Source: Lachnospiraceae bacterium (lineage in GTDB: Bacteria; Bacillota; Clostridia; Lachnospirales; Lachnospiraceae). Taken from it: 64,000 bases of DNA. Positions 1 through 8,116 of the stretch are shown here, in pieces (position 1 is the first letter of the stretch; the number at the start of each line of letters is the position of its first letter). The stretch is taken from positions 62,001-126,000 of the forward strand of contig JAFRSH010000014.1 in the NCBI GenBank assembly GCA_017427685.1, read 5' to 3'. The notes under the pieces are model-generated. The model was given only the letters and a program-made list of their open reading frames with translations, made no database searches and was not told the DNA's origin. The position numbers and the translations under genes are program-made.

Positions 1-2
1 TC

Positions 3-1064
3 ATTATAAACGTTGTCGGACAGAGAGTTCCCTCACGTCTTATCATCGAGCAGAACGGCAGCCCGATCTCGACACTTCAGACATCAGACGCGTACGGAGT
101 ATCCGAGGACAGCGTGAACATCAGGATCCTCGACCAGTACGGTGACCAGATAGATATCACGAACAACGCGGTTTCGAGCACCATCCCGCTTTCGACTGTT
201 ATCGTAACAAGCGTTCAGGAGTACGGTCCTTCGGCCAATGTTTATGCTAACACCGACGGAACCGGCAGGATCGAGATCAATTCGCTCGGAATCGGTGCCA
301 CAAGCGGCAAGAGCTACAGCATGAAGGTCAGCTACAGCGATCCTTCGTACGGAACGCTTGACGGGTACTTTACTGTTCTTGTCTTTACACCCAACCCGAA
401 CGCAACATCGAGCTACAGAGTTATGGTAGAAGGCGACAAGAACATGAAGGTCGGCTCGGGACTCGCGCTTCCTAAGCTTGAGATCAAGCTCTTTGAGATG
501 AAGGGTAACGTTCGTTACAGCAGGATCCTTACAGTCAAGCCTTCTCCCAATTCCGGATTCTATGTCGGAGACGGAGACTTCTTCTACAGGATCTACAAGG
601 CTGACGCAACAAGCACCGAGATCAAGAAGGGTCTTTCGACAGACTATATAGAAGTTGTATACGAGGAGAACAACGGACTCGTTAAGTACGAAACGGGTGC
701 TTACGTCCTCAGAGTGTTCAAGCGTAACGGCACTCAGGACGGAATGGTTGCTTCGACAGAGTTCACACTCACCGACACCGCCGGAACAGTCAAGTGGGAT
801 CTCGTTTCACCCACTACCAAGATTCCTCTTAAGGACAACATGACCAAGGACGAGATCAAGATGGTATTCGCCGAGTGCTTCAAGCTCACGATCGGAACCG
901 ACTCCGTCGGAACAAGCCAGATCGACTTCTCGGACGAGCCCATTACCAACAACGGTCAGATCTTCTTCAGAACCGTTCTCGTGACAGAAACAGTTTCGGT
1001 CAACAGCAGGATCTACACGCTGACACACAAAGTTACACTCAATACTACGATCAGAAACAAATAA
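3..1064 (+). CDS. Large secreted/surface Ig-like protein, C-terminal part (5' end outside window)
   Basis: The frame is open from base 3, so the gene starts before the window; the GTG at 114 is internal, not a start. The visible 353 residues are rich in Thr, Ser, Val, Asn and Tyr with regular beta-strand patterning, and contain at least two beta-sandwich-like stretches such as the one around GTGRIEI. No transmembrane segment, LPXTG or SLH motif is present at the C-terminus. This composition is typical of bacterial Ig-like or invasin-like extracellular proteins, and it resembles the giant protein at 25.4-35.5 kb. The exact family and ligand are not recognisable. A terminator-like hairpin follows. 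Confidence 0.6.
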   Translation: MINVVGQRVPSRLIIEQNGSPISTLQTSDAYGVSEDSVNIRILDQYGDQIDITNNAVSSTIPLSTVIVTSVQEYGPSANVYANTDGTGRIEINSLGIGATSGKSYSMKVSYSDPSYGTLDGYFTVLVFTPNPNATSSYRVMVEGDKNMKVGSGLALPKLEIKLFEMKGNVRYSRILTVKPSPNSGFYVGDGDFFYRIYKADATSTEIKKGLSTDYIEVVYEENNGLVKYETGAYVLRVFKRNGTQDGMVASTEFTLTDTAGTVKWDLVSPTTKIPLKDNMTKDEIKMVFAECFKLTIGTDSVGTSQIDFSDEPITNNGQIFFRTVLVTETVSVNSRIYTLTHKVTLNTTIRNK

Positions 1065-1072
1065 TAAAAACA

Positions 1073-1100
1073 AGGGATCCCGGCTCCGGTCGGGATCTCT
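1073..1100 (+). terminator. Hairpin terminator after the surface-protein gene
   Basis: A 10-bp stem (AGGGATCCCG pairing with CGGGATCTCT, one G-U pair) encloses an 8-nt loop eight bases after the stop codon. The following T tract is weak, so termination may be inefficient. Confidence 0.5.
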
Positions 1101-1128
1101 TAATAGAAACAGACAGGATGATAATCAC

Positions 1129-2613
1129 ATGAAAACCCTTCTTAGAAACGCTAAAGCATTTATCGACGGCTCCTTTACACCCTCGGATATCATGATAGAA
1201 GACGGGAGGATCGCATCGGTACTTCCTGCATGCACGGGCAAGGCCTCGGGGGATACCGAGGTTTTGGATCTCACCGGGAAGCATGTTTTTCCGGGACTGG
1301 TAGACGTGCATGTGCACTTCCGTGAGCCCGGCTTCTCCTACAAGGAAACGATCGCCACGGGATCGCTTGCGGCAGCCCGGGGCGGCTACACCGACGTGTG
1401 TCCCATGCCGAACCTCTCGCCCGTTCCGGACAGCCCGGAGCACCTTGAGGAGGAGCTTACGCTTGTACGGCAGCAGGCGGTCATCGACGTCCATCCCTAC
1501 GGCAGCCTGACAGTCGGCGAAAAGGGCACGGCAGTTGCCGATATAGAAGGGATGAAGGACGACGTCTGTGCTTTCAGTGATGACGGGGTCGGAGTAGAGG
1601 ACGACTCTCTCATGGAAGAAGCCATGAACAGGTGCAAAGCAGTCGGAAAGCTCGCTGTTGCGCACTGTGAGGTCAAGTCGCTCATGGGAGGAAAGCACCT
1701 TAACGAAGGACTTGCATCCAAGGTTCTCGGAATCGCCGGGATCTCCTGCGAGAGCGAGTGGAAGATGATCGAGAGAGATATAAGCGTTTCAAAGAAAACA
1801 GGCTGCGGTTACCATGTCTGCCATGTTTCGACAGCGGACAGCGTCAGATTGATAAGGGAAGCCAAGAAAGCGGGTGTTGATATCACCTGCGAAACCGCGC
1901 CTCATTATCTGCTCCTTGATGAGCGGGTGCTCCTTAAAGGGGGATGCGCTGAAGGAAGTTATGATTTGGGGCAAAAGGATCTTATACAAAACGAGGTGGC
2001 CGGGATACTCGCACAAGAGGCTGAGCGGGATAACAAGGCAGTTTGTGAGGCGTCGGAAGGAACCGTTTCGGGTAATCCGGACAAAGGATCGGTAGGAGAA
2101 ACGACAGGGGATATATGCTGTGCAGGTCTCGTCCGTGATGAGAAGCTCCTCGGAAGGTTTAAGATGAACCCTCCTTTGAGAAGCCGGGCAGACAGAGAGG
2201 AACTCCTTAAGGGCCTGCTCGACGGCACGATCGACATGATCGCCACCGATCACGCACCTCACTCGAAAGAAGAAAAGGAGAGGGGAATACTCGGCGGCCC
2301 GATGGGAGTTTCGGGCATCGAGTGCGCATTCCCTGTTCTTTACACGGGTCTTGTGAAGACGGGTGTGATCACTCTTGAAAAGCTCATAACGCTTATGAGC
2401 ACCGCTCCGGCTGCGCGGTTTAATTTTGAATCGGGCATCAGAGAGGGAGCAACAGCCAAGCTCTGTGTCTACGATCTCGATGAGCAGTACAACGTCTGCG
2501 GTGAGAACTTCGCATCGATGGGACATTTTACTCCGTTTGAAGGCGTCAAAGTGTACGGGAAATGCCTGATGACCGTGTGCGGTGACAAGATGATCATACA
2601 AAAGAAAATCTAA
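1129..2613 (+). CDS. pyrC: Dihydroorotase PyrC with a large internal insertion
   Basis: Catalyses reversible cyclisation of carbamoyl-aspartate to dihydroorotate in pyrimidine synthesis. The class I metal site is intact: HVHF (H61, H63), D151 in the FSDDG motif, H179, H232 in CHVST and D374 in TDHAPHS. The last ligand is about 70 residues later than the usual D304. This matches an insertion at about residues 270-340, between ETAPHYLLL and KMNPPLR; this segment is Glu/Gly/Lys-rich and is not a known domain. The total of 494 residues compares with about 430 for the family. The gene lies alone on its strand and converges on the shikimate-kinase-like gene with a 2-nt gap. The remaining pyr genes resume at 6.15 kb. 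Confidence 0.93.
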   Translation: MKTLLRNAKAFIDGSFTPSDIMIEDGRIASVLPACTGKASGDTEVLDLTGKHVFPGLVDVHVHFREPGFSYKETIATGSLAAARGGYTDVCPMPNLSPVPDSPEHLEEELTLVRQQAVIDVHPYGSLTVGEKGTAVADIEGMKDDVCAFSDDGVGVEDDSLMEEAMNRCKAVGKLAVAHCEVKSLMGGKHLNEGLASKVLGIAGISCESEWKMIERDISVSKKTGCGYHVCHVSTADSVRLIREAKKAGVDITCETAPHYLLLDERVLLKGGCAEGSYDLGQKDLIQNEVAGILAQEAERDNKAVCEASEGTVSGNPDKGSVGETTGDICCAGLVRDEKLLGRFKMNPPLRSRADREELLKGLLDGTIDMIATDHAPHSKEEKERGILGGPMGVSGIECAFPVLYTGLVKTGVITLEKLITLMSTAPAARFNFESGIREGATAKLCVYDLDEQYNVCGENFASMGHFTPFEGVKVYGKCLMTVCGDKMIIQKKI

Positions 2614-2615
2614 AA

Positions 2616-3137
2616 CTATTGGGCGGCCGGCATTGCTTTTACCACCGCCCAAACGGTGTCTTCTATCGACGCGGTCTCTTCATCGATGACCGCGTCGGCG
2701 TATTTTTCGTACAGAGAAGTGCGTTCTTTGTACATCTCATCAAATGTTTCTCCGCCACGCAGCACGACACCGCGTCCTTTAATGTCATTGAGTCTCTTCT
2801 TAAGCGGATCCAGACCGACCTTGAGATAAACGATAGTGGCATTCTGCTTCAGGTGGGTCATGCCTGCTTCACTGTAGACTGCGCTTCCTCCCGTGGCGAT
2901 GACGGTACCGGAAACGTTTATTCCGAGCAGAGCTTGTTCTTCCTTTTCGAGGAAGCCATCGACGCCGCATTTTTCTATGATCTCGCTCAGCTTTTTGTTC
3001 TCTCGTTTCTGGATCACTAGATCGCTGTCGATAAAATCCATCCCGAGAACCTTCGCGAGGATAACACCGACTGTACTTTTTCCCGAAGCCGGCATTCCGA
3101 TGAGAACGATGTTCCTTTTGTTATCTGCACTTTTCAT
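2616..3137 (-). CDS. Shikimate kinase-like protein (AroK family)
   Basis: A small P-loop kinase of 173 residues. It has Walker A GMPASGKST near the N-terminus, the DSD shikimate/Mg motif, a GGS loop, a lid region with RGVVLRG and a C-terminal ERTSLYEKYAD motif. GGAGGT is placed 7 nt before ATG. The family normally has FR in the second substrate-binding helix; here it reads GFLEKEE, so the usual shikimate-contacting Arg is missing. It may be a paralogous Clostridial branch often annotated as shikimate kinase, with the true substrate uncertain. It lies 18 nt downstream of the lipoprotein gene and is probably cotranscribed with it. Confidence 0.7.
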   Translation of the reverse strand: MKSADNKRNIVLIGMPASGKSTVGVILAKVLGMDFIDSDLVIQKRENKKLSEIIEKCGVDGFLEKEEQALLGINVSGTVIATGGSAVYSEAGMTHLKQNATIVYLKVGLDPLKKRLNDIKGRGVVLRGGETFDEMYKERTSLYEKYADAVIDEETASIEDTVWAVVKAMPAAQ

Positions 3138-3155
3138 TGTTAATACCTCCGAGGT

Positions 3156-4313
3156 TTATTCTTCATCATAGATTGTAATGACTTCCTCAAACGGAATGTA
3201 GTCCCCCATTCGACTACTTAACGTTCCGTTAATTAGGTCGTCCCATGTTATACTGTCATCATTGACAAGAACATATCTTTCGGCACTTTTGTATAGTGCA
3301 CTTTCGACCCGCGGAACGTCTGTCAGGCGTTTGAGATATTTCCATGATTTTTTGCTTGAATCGATACCCTTGCGCTCGGCAAGCTCATAAGCATCTTCAA
3401 TCCTGTTTATCGGGGAGACCGTGTACGTGTTCCCGTCAAAACTGAGTTCTGTCAGAAAGAGGCTCGGATAATCCTGCTTTGTCGCTTTTTTTAGCTCGGA
3501 TGACATGTTTCCCGACAGATCGTAGACTTTCGCAATCCTTACACTTGCGGGCTCGCCGGCTTCGGATTTCTTTAAGAATTCGTCCATGAGTTCTCGGGCA
3601 TATGGCGGCTCCATCCCTCTGGACACTACGAAGCCGTTCCTTTTGACAGCTTCGATCTCGTCCTCCGAAACTCCGAGAGGGGGAGCATACTTTAAGAGAC
3701 TGTCCCCGTTTATTGTGGTTCCGATAAGATACCTGTGTTCCGGATCATCACAGACGGTAAAGAACTGCCATTCTTTTGTGCCTTCAAAAAGCTTGTCTTC
3801 GGTACCTTCATAGATCAAGGCGTCCTTTAAATACTCAGTTGTATATACCGAATTATCAAAGAGCCCCCTTTCAAAACTATATCTGTATACTACACCGTCT
3901 ATCGGGATAAAGAAGTAACCTCCGTAAATCCCGGCTTCGTTCTCTGTCGAAGGTGTCACTTCAGGGTCCTGAATTATGATTTCTCCGATGTTGTCATCGC
4001 TGATGAGACCGGGATCCTCGAAAAAACCCTTCCCGATACCCGAAGTGTCGGGATCGCCCCAATACCAAAATTTGGTTGAATCCTTATCGATTTCAATTTG
4101 TACGCCTTGGGAGCTGCTTGATTTGGCTGCCTCAAAATCGATTCTTTTTACGCCGGAAGAGGGCTCCGATTCTTTCCCGTTGTCTGTGACTTCCTGAGGC
4201 TCGCTCTGAGGACTCTCCTTATGGCATGACGACAGGGAGAGAGAAATAAGAAAGCAAAGGATCATGGCCGTGAGCGCGACAAAACCATTTTTTCCGGAAT
4301 TGTATTTTTTCAT
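3156..4313 (-). CDS. Secreted lipoprotein of unknown function
   Basis: The N-terminus has Lys residues, a hydrophobic stretch and a lipobox LSSC, so the mature protein should be lipid-anchored outside the membrane, followed by a Glu/Ser-rich linker. The ATG at 4313 is preferred because AAGGAGG sits 7 nt upstream; the ATG at 4319 is too close to that site. The remaining about 340 residues are acidic and aromatic-rich with no family I recognise. It follows the M56/BlaI pair in the same direction, so it may be under that repressor's control. Confidence 0.6.
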   Translation of the reverse strand: MKKYNSGKNGFVALTAMILCFLISLSLSSCHKESPQSEPQEVTDNGKESEPSSGVKRIDFEAAKSSSSQGVQIEIDKDSTKFWYWGDPDTSGIGKGFFEDPGLISDDNIGEIIIQDPEVTPSTENEAGIYGGYFFIPIDGVVYRYSFERGLFDNSVYTTEYLKDALIYEGTEDKLFEGTKEWQFFTVCDDPEHRYLIGTTINGDSLLKYAPPLGVSEDEIEAVKRNGFVVSRGMEPPYARELMDEFLKKSEAGEPASVRIAKVYDLSGNMSSELKKATKQDYPSLFLTELSFDGNTYTVSPINRIEDAYELAERKGIDSSKKSWKYLKRLTDVPRVESALYKSAERYVLVNDDSITWDDLINGTLSSRMGDYIPFEEVITIYDEE

Positions 4314-4428
4314 AATCATATCCTCCTTTTTGCCAACACATGGCTATTTATCGGGATTCATAATCATCGCTTCGATTGATTGTGATATGTACCGCTTTTA
4401 CAAAGTTTATTACTTCACCGGATGCAGT

Positions 4429-5349
4429 TTATGCTGCGTTTGTGATCAGAACGTATATGATTGCTGCGACCAGGAGTCCGAAGCCTGCGGCCGAGAAAAC
4501 CGTCAGATGTCTGTACGAGACAAGGTTCTCGATCCTCGTCCGGACCTTTGCTCCTCCGAACGCCGATACAAACATGTTTTTACTGCGAACGGATCCGATA
4601 AGCGAGACAGCGTACTCCTTGCGGTCGTCTTCGCTTAACTTTGCCACCGCCGTTTCGTCACATGCCAGCTCGAGGTCGGCAAGGAACGCCTTCAGGAAGA
4701 GCCAGGAGAGCGGATTGAACCAGTGAACGGATGCGGCGAGAAACCCTAAAAGCCTCCAGAGATTGTCCTTCCTTCTGACATGCGTTCTTTCGTGTCTCAG
4801 GACGAATTCCCTTTTCTTCCCTTTACAATCCTTCGGAAGGATTATCCTCGGTCTGATGATTCCGTAGACGGCGGGGGTGTCGATCTTCTTTGAGACATAA
4901 ACATTGTCTTTGAATCTGCGAGCATCACGGATTTCTTTTAACGTGCTGACATACATCATGGTGAAAGCAAGAAGGATGGCAAGTGTAACGACAAGCCAGA
5001 TTATCCCGGCAACCCGGAACACTTCTTCAAGCATGTTTGTCTTATACACTATAGGATCGTAGCTTGCTGCGGCACCGATAGAATTCATGAATGACATGGA
5101 AATAAAGCTTTGAGGTGGTGAAACCGCAACGGTTTTAGGCTTATAAACATACTCCGAAATGAGATTCATAAAGCTGAAGGGACTGGTGAATGCGATAGGA
5201 ACACACATCCTGAAGAAGGGAATTATCCACAGGAAAACAGACACTCTGCGCGGGATTCTCCTGATCCTTCTGATCAGGAGCACACAAAGTCCCATGAGTG
5301 ACGCCGTTATGCTCATGTTTATGATCCAGTAAACAGTCTCAGCGAGCAT
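4429..5349 (-). CDS. M56-family (BlaR1/MecR1-type) membrane metallopeptidase without sensor domain
   Basis: The 306-residue protein has several transmembrane segments and a zinc peptidase site HERTH at about residues 186-190, with the downstream ELACDE motif. BlaR1 and MecR1 add a C-terminal penicillin-binding sensor; here the chain ends after the last membrane helix, so beta-lactam sensing by this protein is unlikely. The gene starts 16 nt after the BlaI-type gene with GGAGG 8 nt before ATG. The expected role is signal-dependent cleavage that inactivates the partner repressor. Confidence 0.85.
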   Translation of the reverse strand: MLAETVYWIINMSITASLMGLCVLLIRRIRRIPRRVSVFLWIIPFFRMCVPIAFTSPFSFMNLISEYVYKPKTVAVSPPQSFISMSFMNSIGAAASYDPIVYKTNMLEEVFRVAGIIWLVVTLAILLAFTMMYVSTLKEIRDARRFKDNVYVSKKIDTPAVYGIIRPRIILPKDCKGKKREFVLRHERTHVRRKDNLWRLLGFLAASVHWFNPLSWLFLKAFLADLELACDETAVAKLSEDDRKEYAVSLIGSVRSKNMFVSAFGGAKVRTRIENLVSYRHLTVFSAAGFGLLVAAIIYVLITNAA

Positions 5350-5365
5350 CCCTTCTACCTCCGTT

Positions 5366-5743
5366 TCAAGCGCGGGGCTTGCTGCCCATACGCTTATCTA
5401 TCATGTCCTTGAGTTCCTCGATCTCACTCTCGGTGAGCTCCTCATCTTCAATGAGCGCCGAAAAGAGCGCTTTTCGTGAACCACCGAAGAAACGCTTGAG
5501 AAGTGAAGATGTCTCGTTCTTTCGGATGTCGGTCTCGGTGATCAGAGGCGTGCACATGAAGCCCGGCTCGTCTCTTCTGATGAAGCCCTTTGCCTCAAGC
5601 TTCTTGATCACCGTGTATGTCGTGTTCTTGTTCCAGCCTATCTGATCGGCAGCGATCAGACTGATCTCCTTGGCGGGGAGCGGACCTTCCTTCCAAAGGA
5701 TCTCCATCACTTTGGCCTCGCTGTCAAATAGTTTCTCTTTCAT
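5366..5743 (-). CDS. BlaI/MecI-family winged-helix repressor
   Basis: This 125-residue protein has the BlaI layout: a winged helix starting SEAKVMEILWKEGPLPAKEI, the NKNTTYTVIKKLEAKGF recognition region and a C-terminal dimerisation segment. The ATG at 5743 is preferred over the GTG at 5749 because GGAGG lies 5 nt before it. It heads a gene set with the M56 peptidase and lipoprotein. Paired dyads directly upstream suggest autorepression. Confidence 0.9.
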   Translation of the reverse strand: MKEKLFDSEAKVMEILWKEGPLPAKEISLIAADQIGWNKNTTYTVIKKLEAKGFIRRDEPGFMCTPLITETDIRKNETSSLLKRFFGGSRKALFSALIEDEELTESEIEELKDMIDKRMGSKPRA

Positions 5744-5754
5744 TCGCACCTCCG

Positions 5755-5802
5755 GACTATCGCTATAGTCTATAGACTATCACAATAGTCTGAGCGCGTC
5801 AA
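5755..5802 (-). promoter_or_regulatory. Promoter with two tandem BlaI-type operators
   Basis: Two copies of GACTAT-N4-ATAGTC (5755-5770 and 5775-5790) are separated by TATA, giving a perfect 16-bp palindrome at 5765-5780 in the middle. On the minus strand, TTGACG (5802-5797) lies 17 bp from TAGTCT (5779-5774), so the operators cover the -10 region and start site of the repressor gene. The binding factor is inferred to be the adjacent BlaI-type protein. Confidence 0.7.
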
Positions 5803-5888
5803 GCCCCGGATCAAAGAAAGATCAGCTGATTGAAATTCATGGTTTGTTTGCCGAAATAATCTGAATATTGAGACTTATTTCAGTTGTG

Positions 5889-5917
5889 TTGCAATGGGGT
5901 TCTTTTTATGTTACCAT
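5889..5917 (+). promoter_or_regulatory. Promoter of the pyr operon leader
   Basis: TTGCAA (5889-5894) and TACCAT (5912-5917) are separated by 17 bp. Each matches the sigma-70/SigA consensus at 4 of 6 positions. Transcription would start about 43 nt before the leader ORF. Confidence 0.5.
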
Positions 5918-5966
5918 ACCAAAAGTGCATGAAACAGATCCGGCATACATTAGAGGAGTCAACGCA

Positions 5967-6068
5967 ATGAAAGAGAAGCTGTCTTCGAGACCAATTATCG
6001 AAAGTTCCCGTTGTAGCGGAGTTGTTTCCTTTAAATCAGATTATTCAACGGCTTTGATGATACGATAA
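5967..6068 (+). CDS. Candidate pyr leader peptide, 33 codons
   Basis: ATG at 5967 has AGAGGAG 8 nt upstream, one of the better ribosome sites in the region. The ORF encodes 33 residues beginning MKEKLSSRP and ends at a TAA (6066-6068) lying in the loop of the terminator hairpin before pyrK. A pyrimidine-rich stretch just before the hairpin (about 6020-6032) could be a pausing site. The layout is that of the enterobacterial pyrBI leader (pyrL), where coupled translation opens the terminator when UTP is low. The peptide itself probably has no function. Confidence 0.6.
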   Translation: MKEKLSSRPIIESSRCSGVVSFKSDYSTALMIR

Positions 6069-6094
6069 AGTGTCATTTGAGCCGTTTCTTTTTT
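6047..6094 (+). terminator. Intrinsic terminator/attenuator before pyrK
   Basis: The stem 6047-6063 pairs with 6070-6086 (17 positions, one mismatch and several G-U pairs) around a 6-nt loop, followed by TTTCTTTTTT. The 5' arm is the last six codons of the leader ORF, so a ribosome at the stop codon would block folding. No PyrR-binding consensus was recognised in the leader. Confidence 0.75.
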
Positions 6095-6149
6095 ATACCG
6101 GTCATCGAGCGAATTTGTTCGTGAGATGCAATAAAACGAGAGGCAGACG

Positions 6150-7019
6150 ATGAAGAAAGACTTTATGCAAACCGCAGTGATCACTTCAAACGTCCGGATC
6201 GCCAAGGCGACCTTTGAGATGAAGTTTGATTGTGACGCAACAGCCATCACGGCTCCCGGACAGTTCATCAACATAGATGTGCCCGGTTACTTCCTGCGCA
6301 GACCCATCTCGGTGTGCGATGCGGAAGACAGAACACTCACCATCATCTACAAGGTGGTCGGACAGGGGACGGATGCAATGTCCCGGATGAGCGCGGGGAC
6401 AGAACTGAACATCCTGACAGGGCTCGGAAACGGATTTGATCCCGAGCGCGCAAAGGGCAGAGCACTCCTCGTGGGAGGAGGCTGCGGCGTGGCACCGCTC
6501 TTCATGCTCGCGAAGAAGCTTGTGAGACTCGGCAAGGCGGTTGATGTGGTCCTCGGCTTCAATACGAAAGATGAAATCTTCCTTGAGAAGGAATTCCTTG
6601 ATCTGAACGATCTCTACGAATTCGGATGTGAAGGTTTTGATGAAGCCTACTATGCCGGTGAAATATACGACAAGGAAACGCAGCCGGATAAAGATCGGCT
6701 GCAAAGAGGGAAGAAACCGGAGGTGCGCGTGGCAGTCACAACGGTTGACGGATCATACGGTATCAAAGGTTTTGTTACGGATGCGATCGCGCAGATGTAC
6801 GGAGGCGAGATCCCTTACTACTACGCCTGCGGACCGCTCCCGATGCTCAAAGCGCTCAAGAAGACGGTTGGAAACGGCGGCGAGCTCAGCCTTGAAGAGC
6901 GCATGGGATGCGGCTTCGGGGCATGCGTCGGATGCAGCGTCAAGACCACTAAGGGCTTCAAAAAGGTCTGCGCCGACGGACCCGTGTTCCCCGCAGCAGA
7001 AGTACTTGAAGAGGTTTAA
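6150..7019 (+). CDS. pyrK: Dihydroorotate dehydrogenase electron-transfer subunit PyrK
   Basis: PyrK carries FAD and a 2Fe-2S cluster and passes electrons from the PyrD subunit to NAD. Visible features are a ferredoxin-reductase-like FAD domain (RRPISVCD), a nucleotide-binding glycine motif LLVGGGCGVAPL, and a C-terminal cysteine cluster GCGFGACVGC followed by a fourth Cys in KKVCADGP. The 289-residue chain is longer than the usual 250-260. The extra residues, DKETQPDKDRLQRGKK among them, lie before the DGSYG motif. It is first in the pyrKDFEBI series and is preceded by the attenuator. Confidence 0.93.
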   Translation: MKKDFMQTAVITSNVRIAKATFEMKFDCDATAITAPGQFINIDVPGYFLRRPISVCDAEDRTLTIIYKVVGQGTDAMSRMSAGTELNILTGLGNGFDPERAKGRALLVGGGCGVAPLFMLAKKLVRLGKAVDVVLGFNTKDEIFLEKEFLDLNDLYEFGCEGFDEAYYAGEIYDKETQPDKDRLQRGKKPEVRVAVTTVDGSYGIKGFVTDAIAQMYGGEIPYYYACGPLPMLKALKKTVGNGGELSLEERMGCGFGACVGCSVKTTKGFKKVCADGPVFPAAEVLEEV

Positions 7020-7143
7020 GAGCAATTATCCTTAAGATAAACAGGCAGGAAAAAAAGCGAACCCATTAATAATTGTTACCGGGCAGAAATCGGAAACCGG
7101 GATTCGAAAGATATCGGACAAATAGGAATAAAAGGAAAAAGAC

Positions 7144-8082
7144 ATGAGCGCACAAGAAAGAAAAACAGCAGACATTTCGGTTACCCTCTCGGGACTGAGG
7201 CTCGACAACCCCATAATCCCGGCAAGCGGAACATTCGGCTTCGGAGAGGAGTTCGCGCAGCTTTATGACATAAACGTTCTCGGAAGCTTTTCCTTCAAGG
7301 GAACTACCAGAGAGAAGCGCTTCGGTAACCCCACGCCCCGTATCGCGGAGTGTGAGGGGGGCATGCTCAACTCCGTCGGACTCGCCAACCCCGGCATCGA
7401 CGAGGTGATCGGTGAGGAGCTTCCCGCTCTCAGAAAGATATTCAAAAAGCCGGTTGTGGCGAACATCAGCGGTTTCTCGATCGACGAGTACGTCTACAAC
7501 TGCGAGAAGATAGACAAAGAAGATCAGGTCGGTATCATCGAGGTCAACATCAGCTGTCCCAACGTCCATGATGGCGGAATGGCATTCGGAACGTCTCCGG
7601 AGAGCGCCGCAGCGGTCACAAAGGCAGTCAAGGCAGTGACCACCAAGCCTGTCTACATGAAGCTTTCGCCGAACGTCACTGACATCGCCGCGATCGCTAA
7701 GGCATGCGAGGAAGCGGGGGCAGACGGAGTTTCGCTCATCAATACGCTTATGGGCATGAGGATAGATATCAAGACCGGTCGTCACATCCTTGCAAACAAG
7801 ACGGGCGGCATGTCGGGACCTTGCATCTTCCCGCTCGCGGTCAGAATGGTCTACCAGGTTTACGAGGCAGTGAAGATCCCGATCATCGGCATGGGCGGAG
7901 TAAGCTCTGCGCGTGATGTGATCGAGCTTATGTACGCCGGGGCTACGGCAGTTCAGGTTGGTGCGGCAAACCTTGTCGATCCCTATGTCTGCCCGAAGAT
8001 CATCGAGGAGTTGCCTAAGCTCTGCGCGGAGCTCGGAATAGAGAAACTGACCGACATCATCGGAAAAGCGCATAATAATTGA
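7144..8082 (+). CDS. pyrD: Dihydroorotate dehydrogenase catalytic subunit (PyrDB, NAD-type)
   Basis: Oxidises dihydroorotate to orotate using FMN, in complex with PyrK. The 312-residue TIM barrel shows the family N-terminus ([13 protein letters not shown]), the [11 protein letters not shown] motif containing the class 1B catalytic Cys, conserved Lys in MKLSPNV, and C-terminal FMN phosphate-binding loops [10 protein letters not shown] and [18 protein letters not shown] precedes the ATG. Its place next to pyrK supports the class 1B assignment. Confidence 0.96.
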   Translation: MSAQERKTADISVTLSGLRLDNPIIPASGTFGFGEEFAQLYDINVLGSFSFKGTTREKRFGNPTPRIAECEGGMLNSVGLANPGIDEVIGEELPALRKIFKKPVVANISGFSIDEYVYNCEKIDKEDQVGIIEVNISCPNVHDGGMAFGTSPESAAAVTKAVKAVTTKPVYMKLSPNVTDIAAIAKACEEAGADGVSLINTLMGMRIDIKTGRHILANKTGGMSGPCIFPLAVRMVYQVYEAVKIPIIGMGGVSSARDVIELMYAGATAVQVGAANLVDPYVCPKIIEELPKLCAELGIEKLTDIIGKAHNN

Positions 8083-8116
8083 GCACAATAAATACGCACA
8101 TGAAAGGGGAAACGAA

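Noticed and set aside
1051-1698. Minus-strand ORF of 215 codons opposite the start of pyrC
   Set aside because: Antisense shadow of the pyrC reading frame, with no ribosome site or recognisable domain.
1789-2652. Minus-strand ORF of 287 codons opposite the end of pyrC
   Set aside because: Same as above; it also overlaps the end of the shikimate-kinase-like gene in another frame.
5920-6046. PyrR-binding anti-antiterminator in the pyr leader
   Set aside because: GATCCGGCATACATTAGAGG shows only vague resemblance to the PyrR loop consensus, so PyrR control was not called.
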